A stretch of 64,000 nucleotides of DNA from Neptunomonas japonica JAMM 1380 (GCF_016592555.1 NZ_AP014546.1:1426001-1490000); one strand, 5' to 3'; counted from the stretch's first letter, positions 37,751 to 46,243 are shown. Translations and numbers: made by a program. Notes: generated by a model not told the origin, from the sequence alone.

Positions 37751-37781
37751 GTATTCATAAAATTTTTCTATAGGATTTACC

Positions 37782-38135
37782 ATGGGGTATTTAACGACAC
37801 ATGTACTTGATACAGCACAAGGTTGCCCAGGAAGCGCAGTCCGAGTGCAATTATTTCGGCTCAGTGGTATTAGCCGAGTGCTAATAAGTGAAATGCTTAC
37901 AAATACTGACGGTCGTACTGATTCTCCCATACTGCCAGAAGATGAGTTTTCAGTAGGCAACTATGAACTTGTGTTTGCCGTAGGTGATTACTTTAGGGCA
38001 AGAGGTGTTGAGCTTGCTGAACCCGCTTTTATTGATGATGTTTCAATTCATTTTGGGATAGCAGAGAAAGGCTCCCATTACCATGTACCGTTACTGGTAT
38101 CGCCGTACAGTTATTCGACGTATCGAGGTAGTTAA
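37782..38135 (+). CDS. uraH: 5-Hydroxyisourate hydrolase
   Basis: 117 aa transthyretin-like protein. It begins LTTHVLDTAQGCPGSAV, with the catalytic His, and ends with the diagnostic YRGS tetrapeptide. It turns 5-hydroxyisourate into OHCU, the substrate of UraD. It is followed by a strong terminator, so it is expressed alone. Confidence 0.97.
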   Translation: MGYLTTHVLDTAQGCPGSAVRVQLFRLSGISRVLISEMLTNTDGRTDSPILPEDEFSVGNYELVFAVGDYFRARGVELAEPAFIDDVSIHFGIAEKGSHYHVPLLVSPYSYSTYRGS

Positions 38136-38152
38136 TTCAGTATCGTGCCTAT

Positions 38153-38183
38153 GTATAAAAAAGGATCACGTTCCTTTTTATAC
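38153..38183 (+). terminator. Intrinsic terminator after uraH
   Basis: GTATAAAAAAGGA and TCCTTTTTATAC form a long stem around a 6-base loop with an internal T run. It starts 18 bases after the uraH stop. Confidence 0.7.
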
Positions 38184-38247
38184 TCTAATTAAGATTAAAA
38201 ACTCGTATTTATACTGAAAAACTACTTTTTTAAGAGATTTTCGCTTT

Positions 38248-38937
38248 ATGGCTTTACAAAATAGAGCTGCGCAAGATGAGGTGATTTATGGCCATATCTT
38301 CGATGCTATCTTAGAGCAGAAGCTTGCTCCAGGTACAAAGCTTAGTGAGGAGTCACTAGGAGATATTTTTGGTGTTAGCCGCACAGTGATTCATCGTGCG
38401 TTGTCACGTTTAGCGCATGAGAAAGTTATTGTTCTTCGTCCTAATAAAGGCGCAATGGTGGCCAGCCCAACGGTAGATGAGGCTAAGCAGATTCTTTTTG
38501 CCCGACGTGTTATAGAAAAAACAGTAATTGAGCTGGCGACAGAAAACGTAATTAATAAGCAGTTAGGTCCGTTGCGTAAACTCGTTAAGGAGGAACAGGA
38601 TTGCTTTGCACGAGGAGACCGAGGCACAGGTCTCCGCTTATCTGGTGAATTTCATCTTCAACTGGCTGAAGTCTCAGGTAATAAATCGTTACATAGTTTT
38701 TTACGTAGTTTGGTGTCGCAGTCCTCATTAATCATTGCGCTATACGAAAGCGATACGCAAACCCATTGCTCTTATGATGAACACTTAGCATTGATTGACG
38801 CCGTGGCCGCAAAAGATAAGGAGAGGGCGCTACTGTTAATGGAGCACCACCTAGACCATGTTGAGCAAAAATTAACCTTGCATGATGAAAATACCAAAAG
38901 TGATTTAAAAGCTGTATTTTCTAATGTATTGGTATGA
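38248..38937 (+). CDS. GntR-family regulator, FadR subfamily (FCD domain)
   Basis: 229 aa. The N-terminal winged helix (LAPGTKLSEESLGDIFGVSRTVIHRALSRLAHEKVI) leads to an all-helical FCD ligand domain with metal-type residues (EFHLQLAEVSGN, YDEHLALIDA, HLDHVE). It is placed between the purine genes and the riboflavin riboswitch. The nearby TTGTATACAA sites are its most likely targets. Confidence 0.92.
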   Translation: MALQNRAAQDEVIYGHIFDAILEQKLAPGTKLSEESLGDIFGVSRTVIHRALSRLAHEKVIVLRPNKGAMVASPTVDEAKQILFARRVIEKTVIELATENVINKQLGPLRKLVKEEQDCFARGDRGTGLRLSGEFHLQLAEVSGNKSLHSFLRSLVSQSSLIIALYESDTQTHCSYDEHLALIDAVAAKDKERALLLMEHHLDHVEQKLTLHDENTKSDLKAVFSNVLV

Positions 38938-39337
38938 AAACGTCAGTTATAAGCCTAGATTTCCGTAATCATCGCTAAGTTTTGACTCCCCTTAATAAAA
39001 ATCTTATAGTCGCTTGCCGGATGAGTAATCCGGTTTCGTTCTCGGGGCGGGGTGTAATTCCCCACCGGCGGTAAAAATAGAGGGTAGCGCACGTTACCTT
39101 ATTGTTTAAGCCCGCGAGCGCCTTTTGTTTTAGTGCTTTATAGCCTGTTATAAAAGGGTCAGCAGATCTGGTGAGAACCCAGAGCCGACGGTTATAGTCC
39201 GGATGATAGAGAGCGTGTCAGACAAAACCACACTACTGTTAATTCAGTGAGTTGTTTAATGCCCGATAGATTTATATTGCGGGTATTAATTGCCTGTCCG
39301 TTCGCCCTGATTCAGCAAATTTTGATGGATTTTATCA
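38938..39337 (+). promoter_or_regulatory. ribH leader region with sigma70 promoter and FMN riboswitch
   Basis: 400 bases with no protein gene. A good promoter is present: TTGACT at 38982-38987, 17-base spacer, TATAGT at 39005-39010. The FMN riboswitch follows at 39037-39215, then a 10-bp hairpin (TTAATGCCCG 39256-39265 with CGGGTATTAA 39280-39289, one G-T pair) that may be the expression platform. It lacks a T run after it, so control may be at translation. Confidence 0.85.
39037..39215 (+). ncRNA. FMN riboswitch (RFN element)
   Basis: The conserved blocks are in order: TCTCGGGGCGGGGTG, ATTCCCCACCGGCGGTA, AGCCCGCGAGCGCC, GGTCAGCAGATCTGGTGAGA, AGAGCCGACGGTTATAGTC and CGGATGATAGAGA. This RNA binds flavin mononucleotide and turns down riboflavin genes. 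It lies 120 bases before ribH. Confidence 0.97.
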
Positions 39338-39841
39338 ATGAATCAGAGCTCAACGAATACACCAATGTTAGATGTAAAAAACCAACGTATCGCATTTATC
39401 CATGCTTCTTGGCATACCGATATAGTCTTGAATAGCCTAGAAGGCTTTCGGGCCGAAATGGCCGAGTGTGGTTATGATATCGATAAAATTGATGTTGTGG
39501 CCGTTCCAGGCGCTTACGAAATACCGTTGCAAGCTAAGCTATTAGCAAAATCAGGCCAGTATGCCGCTATTGCTTGCAGCGGGTTAGTGGTTGATGGGGG
39601 GATTTATCGCCATGAGTTTGTTGCTCAAGCCGTGTGTAGTGGTTTAATGCAGGTACAGCTTGAAACAGAAGTACCGGTATTAACGGCTGTACTAACGCCG
39701 CATCACTTTCACGATAATGAAGAACATGTGACGTACTTTTTGCGGCATTTTATAAAAAAAGGCCGTGAACTTGGTAGTGCCTGCGATAGTGCTATACGTT
39801 TGACGGCAGCGTCCAAGGCATTAGAGAGTACAAGAATCTAG
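39338..39841 (+). CDS. ribH: 6,7-Dimethyl-8-ribityllumazine synthase, RibH2-like
   Basis: 167 aa. Motifs RIAFIHASWHTDIV, VAVPGAYEIPLQAKLLA, ACSGLVVDGGIYRHEFVAQAV and VPVLTAVLTPHHFHDNEEH fit the type II lumazine synthases of rhizobia and Brucella better than the standard enzyme (which has GVLTTDT at the last site). It condenses the pyrimidine and the C4 phosphate to the lumazine precursor of riboflavin. It is a lone gene under an FMN riboswitch. A second in-frame ATG nine codons in (39365) is an alternative start. Confidence 0.92.
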   Translation: MNQSSTNTPMLDVKNQRIAFIHASWHTDIVLNSLEGFRAEMAECGYDIDKIDVVAVPGAYEIPLQAKLLAKSGQYAAIACSGLVVDGGIYRHEFVAQAVCSGLMQVQLETEVPVLTAVLTPHHFHDNEEHVTYFLRHFIKKGRELGSACDSAIRLTAASKALESTRI

Positions 39842-39950
39842 ATAATAAATAAGAGTTATTCATGTCCCGTTTGCTTGATAGAAATGCTATAGGGCATGGT
39901 GCTAAACAGTAGTAGTTATTAACCTGTAATACCCATAAGGAATACGATGT

Positions 39951-40931
39951 ATGAATATAACGAAGGTGGAATCTGAGCCAAAATTAATTGCCTTCGTTAG
40001 TCGTGTTCCTGCTGCTGAAGTAGAGCAATGGATATTGATCTTAAATAAGCTGCTACCGGACAGCGACGTCTGTTTATTTGATAGTTTAACGCCGTTGCAA
40101 AAGCAGCAATGTACATTGGCTGTTGTGGCTAACCCAGACCCAGAAGAATTGCGCCAGTTACCTAATCTTAAATGGGTACACAGTACATGGGCCGGTGTTG
40201 AGCGTATGGTCGCTGAGCTTATGGTGGCAGGGAGTGGTGTATCATTTCCCATTGTGCGTTTGGTAGACCCTGCACTTGCGCAAACTATGGCAGAAGCGGT
40301 ATTGGCTTGGACGCTCTATTTGCATCGTGAGATGCCTACTTATCGTATGCAGCAAGCTAATACTCAATGGGTGCAGCTGCCTTATATCGGGGCAAGTGAT
40401 CGTACCGTTGCTATATTAGGTTTGGGCAAGTTGGGAGCACATGCTGCTAAGCGCCTGCAAGTTAACGGCTTTAGAGTGTTGGGCTGGAGTCGGCATAAAA
40501 AAACGCTTGAGAGCATTCAAACGTTTGCTGCTGAAGATGGGTTAGAAACCGTACTATCACAAAGTGATATCGTGATTAACTTATTGCCGTTAACCAATGA
40601 AACACGCGGCTTGCTTAATGCTAAGGTTTTTGGCCAATGTAAATGGGGTGTTTCTATTATCAACTTTGGCCGCGGCGCGACAGTTAATGAGGGGGACTTG
40701 ATCGCCTCATTAGATGCAGGTCTTATTTCTCATGCTGTTCTTGATGTATTCGAAGAAGAGCCACTGCCGGCTAATCATCTTTATTGGGCACATGAAAAAA
40801 TTACGGTATTACCGCATATTTCTGCGCCTACAAATATCAGTAGTGCCAGTAAAATTGTGGCTAACAATATACGTGAATATTATAAGTCTGGGTTGATACC
40901 TGAAGCAGTGGACCGCGCTTTAGGTTATTAA
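39951..40931 (+). CDS. ghrA: GhrA-like glyoxylate/hydroxypyruvate reductase (D-2-hydroxyacid dehydrogenase)
   Basis: 326 aa. The NAD(P)-binding domain has VAILGLGKLGAHAAKRL, and the catalytic Arg, Glu and His appear in NFGRGATVNEGDL, VFEEEPLP and LPHISAPT. The N-terminal LKWVHSTWAGVE is typical of GhrA. Close to allA, whose product is glyoxylate, it could reduce glyoxylate to glycolate. The symbol is by family resemblance; another 2-hydroxyacid substrate is possible. Confidence 0.82.
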   Translation: MNITKVESEPKLIAFVSRVPAAEVEQWILILNKLLPDSDVCLFDSLTPLQKQQCTLAVVANPDPEELRQLPNLKWVHSTWAGVERMVAELMVAGSGVSFPIVRLVDPALAQTMAEAVLAWTLYLHREMPTYRMQQANTQWVQLPYIGASDRTVAILGLGKLGAHAAKRLQVNGFRVLGWSRHKKTLESIQTFAAEDGLETVLSQSDIVINLLPLTNETRGLLNAKVFGQCKWGVSIINFGRGATVNEGDLIASLDAGLISHAVLDVFEEEPLPANHLYWAHEKITVLPHISAPTNISSASKIVANNIREYYKSGLIPEAVDRALGY

Positions 40932-40932
40932 G

Positions 40933-41403
40933 TCATGACTTAAAATAGTAATTGATTTTCCAAAGCCATATTTGCACAAAATCTGGAAGCGATATATTGT
41001 CCACTAAATGTATAAGCTCTATATTAGCTGTATGCGCATAGCTATTTAAAAAAGAGTTGCCGTCTGCGCTATGTAACCAAATAAAACCACCAACATTTAG
41101 TACCACAGTAAACCATAAAACATTAATGAACGATTGCTTAGATGATTTGTGGCGTAAGGTTTGTTGGGCAAGCAGAGCACCAGGCCAGCCTCCTGCTAAT
41201 GCAAAGAGGTGCAAGGTACTCTCTTTTGTTCTCCAGCGACCGTTGATGGCAGCCGACTTATCCAAAGCATAAGTGATAAAGGTGATGATACTCATTGCCA
41301 AGTAAATGGCTAAGACTAAAAAAGGCAAGGTGTATAAGGTAACAGAGGCCGTTACTAAAATAGCAAAAGCAATAAAAGCAGCAAAACTAAGTATTTTCAT
41401 CAT
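40933..41403 (-). CDS. DUF1294 family membrane protein
   Basis: 156 aa with three or four membrane helices and the DUF1294 core YALDKSAAINGRWRTKESTLHLFALAGGWPGALLAQQTLRHKSSK. Often fused to a cold-shock domain, which is absent here. Function unknown. It lies 16 bases after the diguanylate cyclase on the same strand and is convergent with ghrA (1-base gap). Confidence 0.88.
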   Translation of the reverse strand: MMKILSFAAFIAFAILVTASVTLYTLPFLVLAIYLAMSIITFITYALDKSAAINGRWRTKESTLHLFALAGGWPGALLAQQTLRHKSSKQSFINVLWFTVVLNVGGFIWLHSADGNSFLNSYAHTANIELIHLVDNISLPDFVQIWLWKINYYFKS

Positions 41404-41419
41404 CGTGAGTTATCTGTGT

Positions 41420-42310
41420 TTATTGAAAGGTACCGGTGCCTTTGTGTTTGGCTTTATACATGGCGTCATCTGCAAAAGAGAGCAATGCATCAGAGGTGGT
41501 GCCGTTGTAGGGGTATGTGGCAATGCCTATACAGCAGCTGATATTTACTGTGTCATTATCGAGTTTGAATGTTCTACTGAGCGCTTTAATCAATATTTTT
41601 GAAACAGTAATGATATCTTCTCTTTTTCGTGTATTTTCTAGCAATAGTATGAATTCATCACCACCGTAGCGTGCCAATGTGTCTGATTTGCGAATTGATT
41701 TCATCATACGGCGAGCCGCCTCTTGTAAGACTTTGTCGCCAAATGCGTGGCCTTTGCTATCATTCACAATCTTAAATTTATCTAAATCAATATAGAGAAG
41801 TGTAAAGTTACTTTTGTTTCTTTCACACTGGTCAATTAAGTGCGAAATCCGTTCTAGTAACAAGTAACGGTTTGGAGTCTGAGTTAAGTGGTCATAGTGA
41901 GCAAGCTGTGTGAGATGTTCAGACTTTCTGATACGCTCAGTAATGTCTCTATTAATACCAAGTGCACCAATAATCTGATTGTTATCGTCGAGCAAAGGGA
42001 CACACATAGACTCAATCCAGCCAGTTGATCCATCTTTTCGCCGCATTTTTACTTCGCCCGCCCACTTGCCAAACTCTTCAACAGCCGCAATAACTTCAGC
42101 GGTAATGTGTGCAGAGTCTTCGGGTACATGGAGAATAGAAACGGGCTCTCCGATAGCTTCCGCTTGAGAGTAACCGTATAGATCTTCGGAACCTTTGTTC
42201 CAGTCGGTGATAATACCTTGCAAGTCAGTAATGACGACAGAGTCAAAGAGGTAGTCGAACGCTTTTGCACGCTGCTCTTTCTTTTTTATATCCATTCTAA
42301 ACAAACTCAT
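41420..42310 (-). CDS. PAS-GGDEF diguanylate cyclase
   Basis: 296 aa. A PAS domain with a PAC tail (FDSVVITDLQGIITDWNKGSEDLYGYS ... LGINRDITERIRKS) precedes a GGDEF domain with an intact ARYGGDEFILLL motif near 217. A typical inhibitory RxxD site (RKSD) lies just before it. It should synthesise c-di-GMP in the cytoplasm. Confidence 0.92.
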   Translation of the reverse strand: MSLFRMDIKKKEQRAKAFDYLFDSVVITDLQGIITDWNKGSEDLYGYSQAEAIGEPVSILHVPEDSAHITAEVIAAVEEFGKWAGEVKMRRKDGSTGWIESMCVPLLDDNNQIIGALGINRDITERIRKSEHLTQLAHYDHLTQTPNRYLLLERISHLIDQCERNKSNFTLLYIDLDKFKIVNDSKGHAFGDKVLQEAARRMMKSIRKSDTLARYGGDEFILLLENTRKREDIITVSKILIKALSRTFKLDNDTVNISCCIGIATYPYNGTTSDALLSFADDAMYKAKHKGTGTFQ

Positions 42311-42483
42311 TTAGCCGTGGTGACGCGATAAAAATAGGTAGATAGATAAGTAAACAGCATGATTCTCAATGTGAATATGATTGTAACAGTATAGATAAAT
42401 ATATTCGTAATCCAGCAAAAACGAAATGCCTTCTTTAGGCACTTGTGCCACACTGCGCGCTTTTTAAGCATTCTGAAATTTCT

Positions 42484-42702
42484 ATGGAAACACAAATTGT
42501 ATATGCCTTTGTGACGGGGCAGCAGGCAAACCGTTTTTTAAACGCGCTCAAAGTCTGGAGTGTTGCCGATGTGCAGGTAAAACTCTATCGCGGTGCCGAT
42601 AAAGTTAAAGTGTCTTATTATTTTTCTGAAGACGGCTTTGATGCAACTAGCTCACAGCTTGATGAGTTGGCAGAGGTTTACGGTGGCAAGGAGCTGTTGT
42701 AA
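42484..42702 (+). CDS. Small conserved-looking protein of unknown function
   Basis: 72 aa from the ATG at 42484; the frame is open 13 codons further back but those residues look random. The product alternates strands and helices (IVYAFVTGQQANRFLNAL, VQVKLYRGADKVKVSYYF), suggesting a compact alpha/beta fold. I do not recognise a family. It is a lone gene between divergent regulators and the antiporter. Confidence 0.6.
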   Translation: METQIVYAFVTGQQANRFLNALKVWSVADVQVKLYRGADKVKVSYYFSEDGFDATSSQLDELAEVYGGKELL

Positions 42703-42871
42703 TAATTAGCCGCACATCTGGAACGGTAGATTTTTAAGAATATAGCGCTTATTCTGATGATTATCGCCCTTTGAGTCCAGCTAGGGATACGGCGATAGAT
42801 AAAATGGAATAGTTAGCAATGGAGTGACTGAGTAAAACTAAAACTGGATTAAAACCTCAGAGGGCTAGATT

Positions 42872-44107
42872 ATGAGCGCCCATGATCAACCGCTTTTCTT
42901 CATGCTTGTCGGCATTTGTGCATTTCTTTTTTTCGTTGCTTGCCTGCGTCATTATAGTTCCCGTAGTTTTTTGCCGCCAGAATCATGGTTGCTATTGGCA
43001 GGTGTGGTTTATGGGTCGGTACAACATAATTACTTGCCTACTCTACCTGTTATCGAGCTCTCGCCTGAGCTGGTGATCTGGTTATTGCTACCCATTATTA
43101 TCTTTGCTAGTGCTCGCAATACCTCAATCCCCGCACTCAAAAAGGATACGATACCTATCTTCTGCTTTGCAGGTTTAGGCGTTATTTTGACACTGTTTCT
43201 GATTGGTATTCCTCTCTCGTGGATCATGTCTATTCCCCTTACTGACAGTCTGTTCTTTGCGGCGGCAGTCGCTGCAACTGACCCTTCTGCCGTAGCGGCT
43301 ATCTTTCAGCGCTTTCCTATTCCAGAACGATTAAATGTTTTACTCGAAGGTGAGTCTACTTTTAATGATGGAACCGCCATCGTACTGTTTAGTTTAATGG
43401 CGGCATTGGTGTTAACTGATGCGCCTCTCTCATTGGGGCAGGCGTTACTGCAATTTTCCTGGTCTATTGCGGGCGCTATTCCTCTTGGGTTAGCACTGGG
43501 TTGGTTGGCGGGGAAGCTAGTGCAGCACTGGGGAGAGCAGAACCGTTTTCCCGGTTTAACGCTGACATTGTTATTGGCATACGGCAGTTATTTGTTAGGA
43601 GAGGGCGTATTTCATGTCTCGGGTGTTATTACTGTGCTGTGTGCGTCTTTGGCATTTATTCGCAGTCGCCAGGCAGGTGTTCAGCCTAAAGAAGGTGAGT
43701 TGTTTACTTCCTTTTGGGAATATTTAGAAGTATTAGCGGGTAGCATTTTGTTTTTCTCACTAGGGACAGCGGCAGGGGCGCATGACTTTCCTATTAATTG
43801 GGCGCTTCCGGGTGTCATCATCGTATTGCTAGTGTCACGAGCGGTTATAGTTTATGGGGGTTCGTTATTATTAAGTGCATTACGCAAGCCGCTCCCTTTA
43901 GCGTGGCAGCATATAATGATGCTTGGTGGCTTGCGTGGTGCAGTGTCTGCTGCTTTGGTACTGATGATCCCTGCAGACTACATTTATCGGTTTGAGATGT
44001 TGTGCTTAGTTTTTGTTTTATGTCTTTATACGTTGGTGGTTCACCCGCCGTTGCTGCGTCTGTATTTGCAAAGAGTCAAGTTAGCTGAGACACAAGAGCA
44101 GAATTAG
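42872..44107 (+). CDS. NhaP/CPA1-type sodium:proton antiporter
   Basis: 411 aa with about 12 membrane helices. The ion-site motif AVAATDPSAVAAIFQRF and LLEGESTFNDGTAIVLF are hallmarks of the CPA1 Na+/H+ exchangers, and GGLRGAVSAALVLMIP closes the core. No cytoplasmic regulatory domain is present. Fits a marine lifestyle. Confidence 0.93.
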   Translation: MSAHDQPLFFMLVGICAFLFFVACLRHYSSRSFLPPESWLLLAGVVYGSVQHNYLPTLPVIELSPELVIWLLLPIIIFASARNTSIPALKKDTIPIFCFAGLGVILTLFLIGIPLSWIMSIPLTDSLFFAAAVAATDPSAVAAIFQRFPIPERLNVLLEGESTFNDGTAIVLFSLMAALVLTDAPLSLGQALLQFSWSIAGAIPLGLALGWLAGKLVQHWGEQNRFPGLTLTLLLAYGSYLLGEGVFHVSGVITVLCASLAFIRSRQAGVQPKEGELFTSFWEYLEVLAGSILFFSLGTAAGAHDFPINWALPGVIIVLLVSRAVIVYGGSLLLSALRKPLPLAWQHIMMLGGLRGAVSAALVLMIPADYIYRFEMLCLVFVLCLYTLVVHPPLLRLYLQRVKLAETQEQN

Positions 44108-44191
44108 TGAATCTCTAGCACCTGACGCGGTGCCTTAACTTATTAAGAGAAGAAATAATTTCAAAAAACTGTCACCTTTTTCTGTGCGGTG

Positions 44192-44220
44192 CATCTTTAT
44201 GGGTATAGATCATAAAGATG
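44192..44220. repeat. Perfect 10-bp inverted repeat before the ferritin-like operon
   Basis: CATCTTTATG (44192-44201) and CATAAAGATG (44211-44220) are exact reverse complements around a 9-base spacer. It ends 18 bases before the chosen start at 44239 and so sits in the leader or promoter of the operon: an operator or a 5' hairpin. Confidence 0.7.
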
Positions 44221-44238
44221 GCTAAACGGGAGAAACCT

Positions 44239-44865
44239 ATGTCAGTTCAATTTTCCAAACCAAAAACTCTATTATCAGTCGATGTTTTACCTTCCGCTTC
44301 AACTGCTGTGCAAGAAACAACTAACCGTCGAAGTTTTTTACGTTCAGGAGGGCAGCTGACATTGTCAGCAATGGCTATTTCTATGTTGTCAGGCCTTAAC
44401 GCTAAAGTGGCTAGTGCGTCAGATAAACAAACTATGATGGATATACAAATCTTAAATACAGCGATTGCTGCTGAGCATGAAGCGGTAGCCGCCTATCAAG
44501 TAGGTGCAGAAAGTGGCTTGCTGTCATCGGCTATACTCAATGTGGCAGTACAGTTTCAGGGGCATCATAAAGAACATATTGATGCACTTTCTAAAGCGGT
44601 AGGTTCTTTAGGTGGGGAGGCCGCAGGTCCATTAGCAATATATCAATTTCCAGTAGAAAAATTGAAAACTGAAACTGATGTATTAACTTTCGCCGCCTCT
44701 TTAGAGCGTGGAGCAGTGAGTGCTTATGCCGGTGCTATTCCTTTATTTGAACAACGAGAGTTGTCTAAAGCCGCTGCCAGTATTCTGGCTGATGAAGCCA
44801 TGCACTGGGCAGTATTGAGACAAGTATTAGGGCTTAATCCGGTGCCGGGAGCTTTCTTTTCATGA
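44239..44865 (+). CDS. Ferritin-like domain protein with Tat-type signal
   Basis: 208 aa from the ATG at 44239, which has GGGAG six bases upstream; the ATG at 44218 is inside a palindrome and lacks a ribosome site. A twin-arginine motif (NRRSFLRSGGQ) precedes a hydrophobic signal, so the protein should be exported folded. Four helices carry ferritin-like metal residues: AAEHEAVAAYQ, FQGHHKEHIDAL, SLERGAVSAY and LADEAMHWAVL. Probably a di-iron or similar metal protein of the periplasm. It overlaps the cytochrome gene by 4 bases. Confidence 0.88.
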   Translation: MSVQFSKPKTLLSVDVLPSASTAVQETTNRRSFLRSGGQLTLSAMAISMLSGLNAKVASASDKQTMMDIQILNTAIAAEHEAVAAYQVGAESGLLSSAILNVAVQFQGHHKEHIDALSKAVGSLGGEAAGPLAIYQFPVEKLKTETDVLTFAASLERGAVSAYAGAIPLFEQRELSKAAASILADEAMHWAVLRQVLGLNPVPGAFFS

Positions 44866-45236
44866 GTGCTTGCCGTGCAGTGCTGGTATTTACATGTTGT
44901 GTATTTTGCAGCTTTAATATTAGTGCATACGCGGCACCGCCTCATTATGTTATGTGTATGGGGTGCCACTCTCCATCTTATAACCGCACAGGCCCTAAGC
45001 ATTGTGGTGTATTTGGTCAGTTGGCTGCTCGTCAGGAAGGGTTTCAGTACAGTGAGGCATTAACAATGTCTCGACTGCGCTGGGATCGGCAGACGCTGGA
45101 TAAGTTTCTTGAAAGCCCTGCGGCTATGGTGCCGGGTACTTCAATGACCTTTGCCGGTATAACTGATGCAAACGTGAGAACCCAGTTAATTGATTACATT
45201 GAGCTCCTCACAACTGATCATAATGATTGTCGCTAA
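44862..45236 (+). CDS. Small periplasmic cytochrome c
   Basis: 124 aa with a signal peptide (about 1-24, ending AYAA) and one haem motif CMGCH. The axial Met is probably in PGTSMTFAG. This is a class I monohaem cytochrome. It starts within the last codons of the ferritin-like gene, so the two are made together and may exchange electrons. Confidence 0.88.
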   Translation: MSACRAVLVFTCCVFCSFNISAYAAPPHYVMCMGCHSPSYNRTGPKHCGVFGQLAARQEGFQYSEALTMSRLRWDRQTLDKFLESPAAMVPGTSMTFAGITDANVRTQLIDYIELLTTDHNDCR

Positions 45237-45250
45237 GTAAGGTATGAACA

Positions 45251-45934
45251 ATGGATTCTTCAGCACAAGCGTTACCAATGGATACTGCACTTTCAGGTCT
45301 ACAAGAAGAAACTGATTTTGAGTTAATAATTCGGGTTCGATCAGGTTTTTCAGCGGCTTTTGAGCCATTAATGCGGCGTTATAATCAGCGTTTGTATCGA
45401 TTGTCGCGTAGTTTATGTAAAAGTGATGCGGATGCTATGGATATTCTACAAGATAGTTACGTGATTGCTTATGAAAAAATAGCACAGTTTAGCGGCCCCG
45501 AAGGCTTTGCTGGCTGGCTATCTCGTATTGTACGCAATGAGGCGCTTATGCGAATACGTAGGAACAAGCTTGTTGATATTTGCTCTATCCAAGATCATGA
45601 GCCAGTTGAGTTGAATAACGAGGGGCCATCGGCTGTGTTAGCTCAGAGGCAGCTGGCAAAAATCATCGAGCAAGCTATTGACCAGTTACCTGACAGCTAT
45701 TCGAGCGTATTTGTATTACGAGGTGTACAGCAGTTATCTACACAAGAAACTGCTGACTCGCTGGATCTACACATCGATGTGGTTAAAACACGTTTCTCAC
45801 GAGCCAAAAAGCTTTTACGTAGCCACTTAGAGCAACACATTCAAGCGGCGGGGCTAGAAGTATTTGAGTTTGCCGGTGAGAACTGTGATGCGGTGGTTAG
45901 TAATGTCATGGGGCGGATAATAGAGCGCTCGTAA
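45251..45934 (+). CDS. ECF-type RNA polymerase sigma factor
   Basis: 227 aa. Region 2 (FEPLMRRYNQRLYRLSRSLCKSDADAMDILQDSYVIAYEKI) and region 4 (LPDSYSSVFVLRGVQQLSTQETADSL ... VKTRFSRAKKLLRSHL) are complete. The C-terminal tail FAGENCDAVVSNVMGRI recurs in a class of proteobacterial ECF factors. No anti-sigma gene is adjacent. It is 14 bases after the cytochrome gene and probably drives its own operon. Confidence 0.92.
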   Translation: MDSSAQALPMDTALSGLQEETDFELIIRVRSGFSAAFEPLMRRYNQRLYRLSRSLCKSDADAMDILQDSYVIAYEKIAQFSGPEGFAGWLSRIVRNEALMRIRRNKLVDICSIQDHEPVELNNEGPSAVLAQRQLAKIIEQAIDQLPDSYSSVFVLRGVQQLSTQETADSLDLHIDVVKTRFSRAKKLLRSHLEQHIQAAGLEVFEFAGENCDAVVSNVMGRIIERS

Positions 45935-45961
45935 ATTCTAGAAAGTAACTTTTAAGTACCA

Positions 45962-46243
45962 CTACTTATTGAATTGCCTTTCGTAAGGAATACCATCATG
46001 GTCTCCATCCATTTTGGTACTTGGGCAATGGCGAATAAAATAGACAGCTTCTTCGTAGGATCTCATTTGTGAGCAATGTTGGCGGCCATCGCATGTATAT
46101 GATGGCCTAGGAGCTGCCTTAGTTGTGCTTTTAATTGGTGAAAATGACGAAATGCTAGGAAGCGAGTTTGTTCCCATAATATTGTTTGAGTAATACTGCC
46201 ACCCACCAAAACCAATTAGCCCAATAAACAATAATTTCTTCAT
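45962..46243 (-). CDS. Excalibur calcium-binding domain protein
   Basis: 93 aa with an N-terminal signal/membrane segment (about 3-17) and a C-terminal Excalibur domain: YTCDGRQHCSQMRSYEEAVYFI ... MDGDHDGIPYERQF. The usual last cysteine of DGxPCE is Tyr here. It should act in the periplasm or at the surface; function unknown. Confidence 0.85.
   Translation of the reverse strand: MKKLLFIGLIGFGGWQYYSNNIMGTNSLPSISSFSPIKSTTKAAPRPSYTCDGRQHCSQMRSYEEAVYFIRHCPSTKMDGDHDGIPYERQFNK

Noticed and set aside
44118..44140. GCACC-TGACGC-GGTGC hairpin after the antiporter gene
   Set aside because: Only 5 base pairs and a tail CTTAACTT; too weak to list as a terminator.
44218..44238. ATG at 44218 as start of the ferritin-like protein
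   Set aside because: It lies in the second arm of a palindrome and has no ribosome site, while the ATG at 44239 has GGGAG at the right distance.
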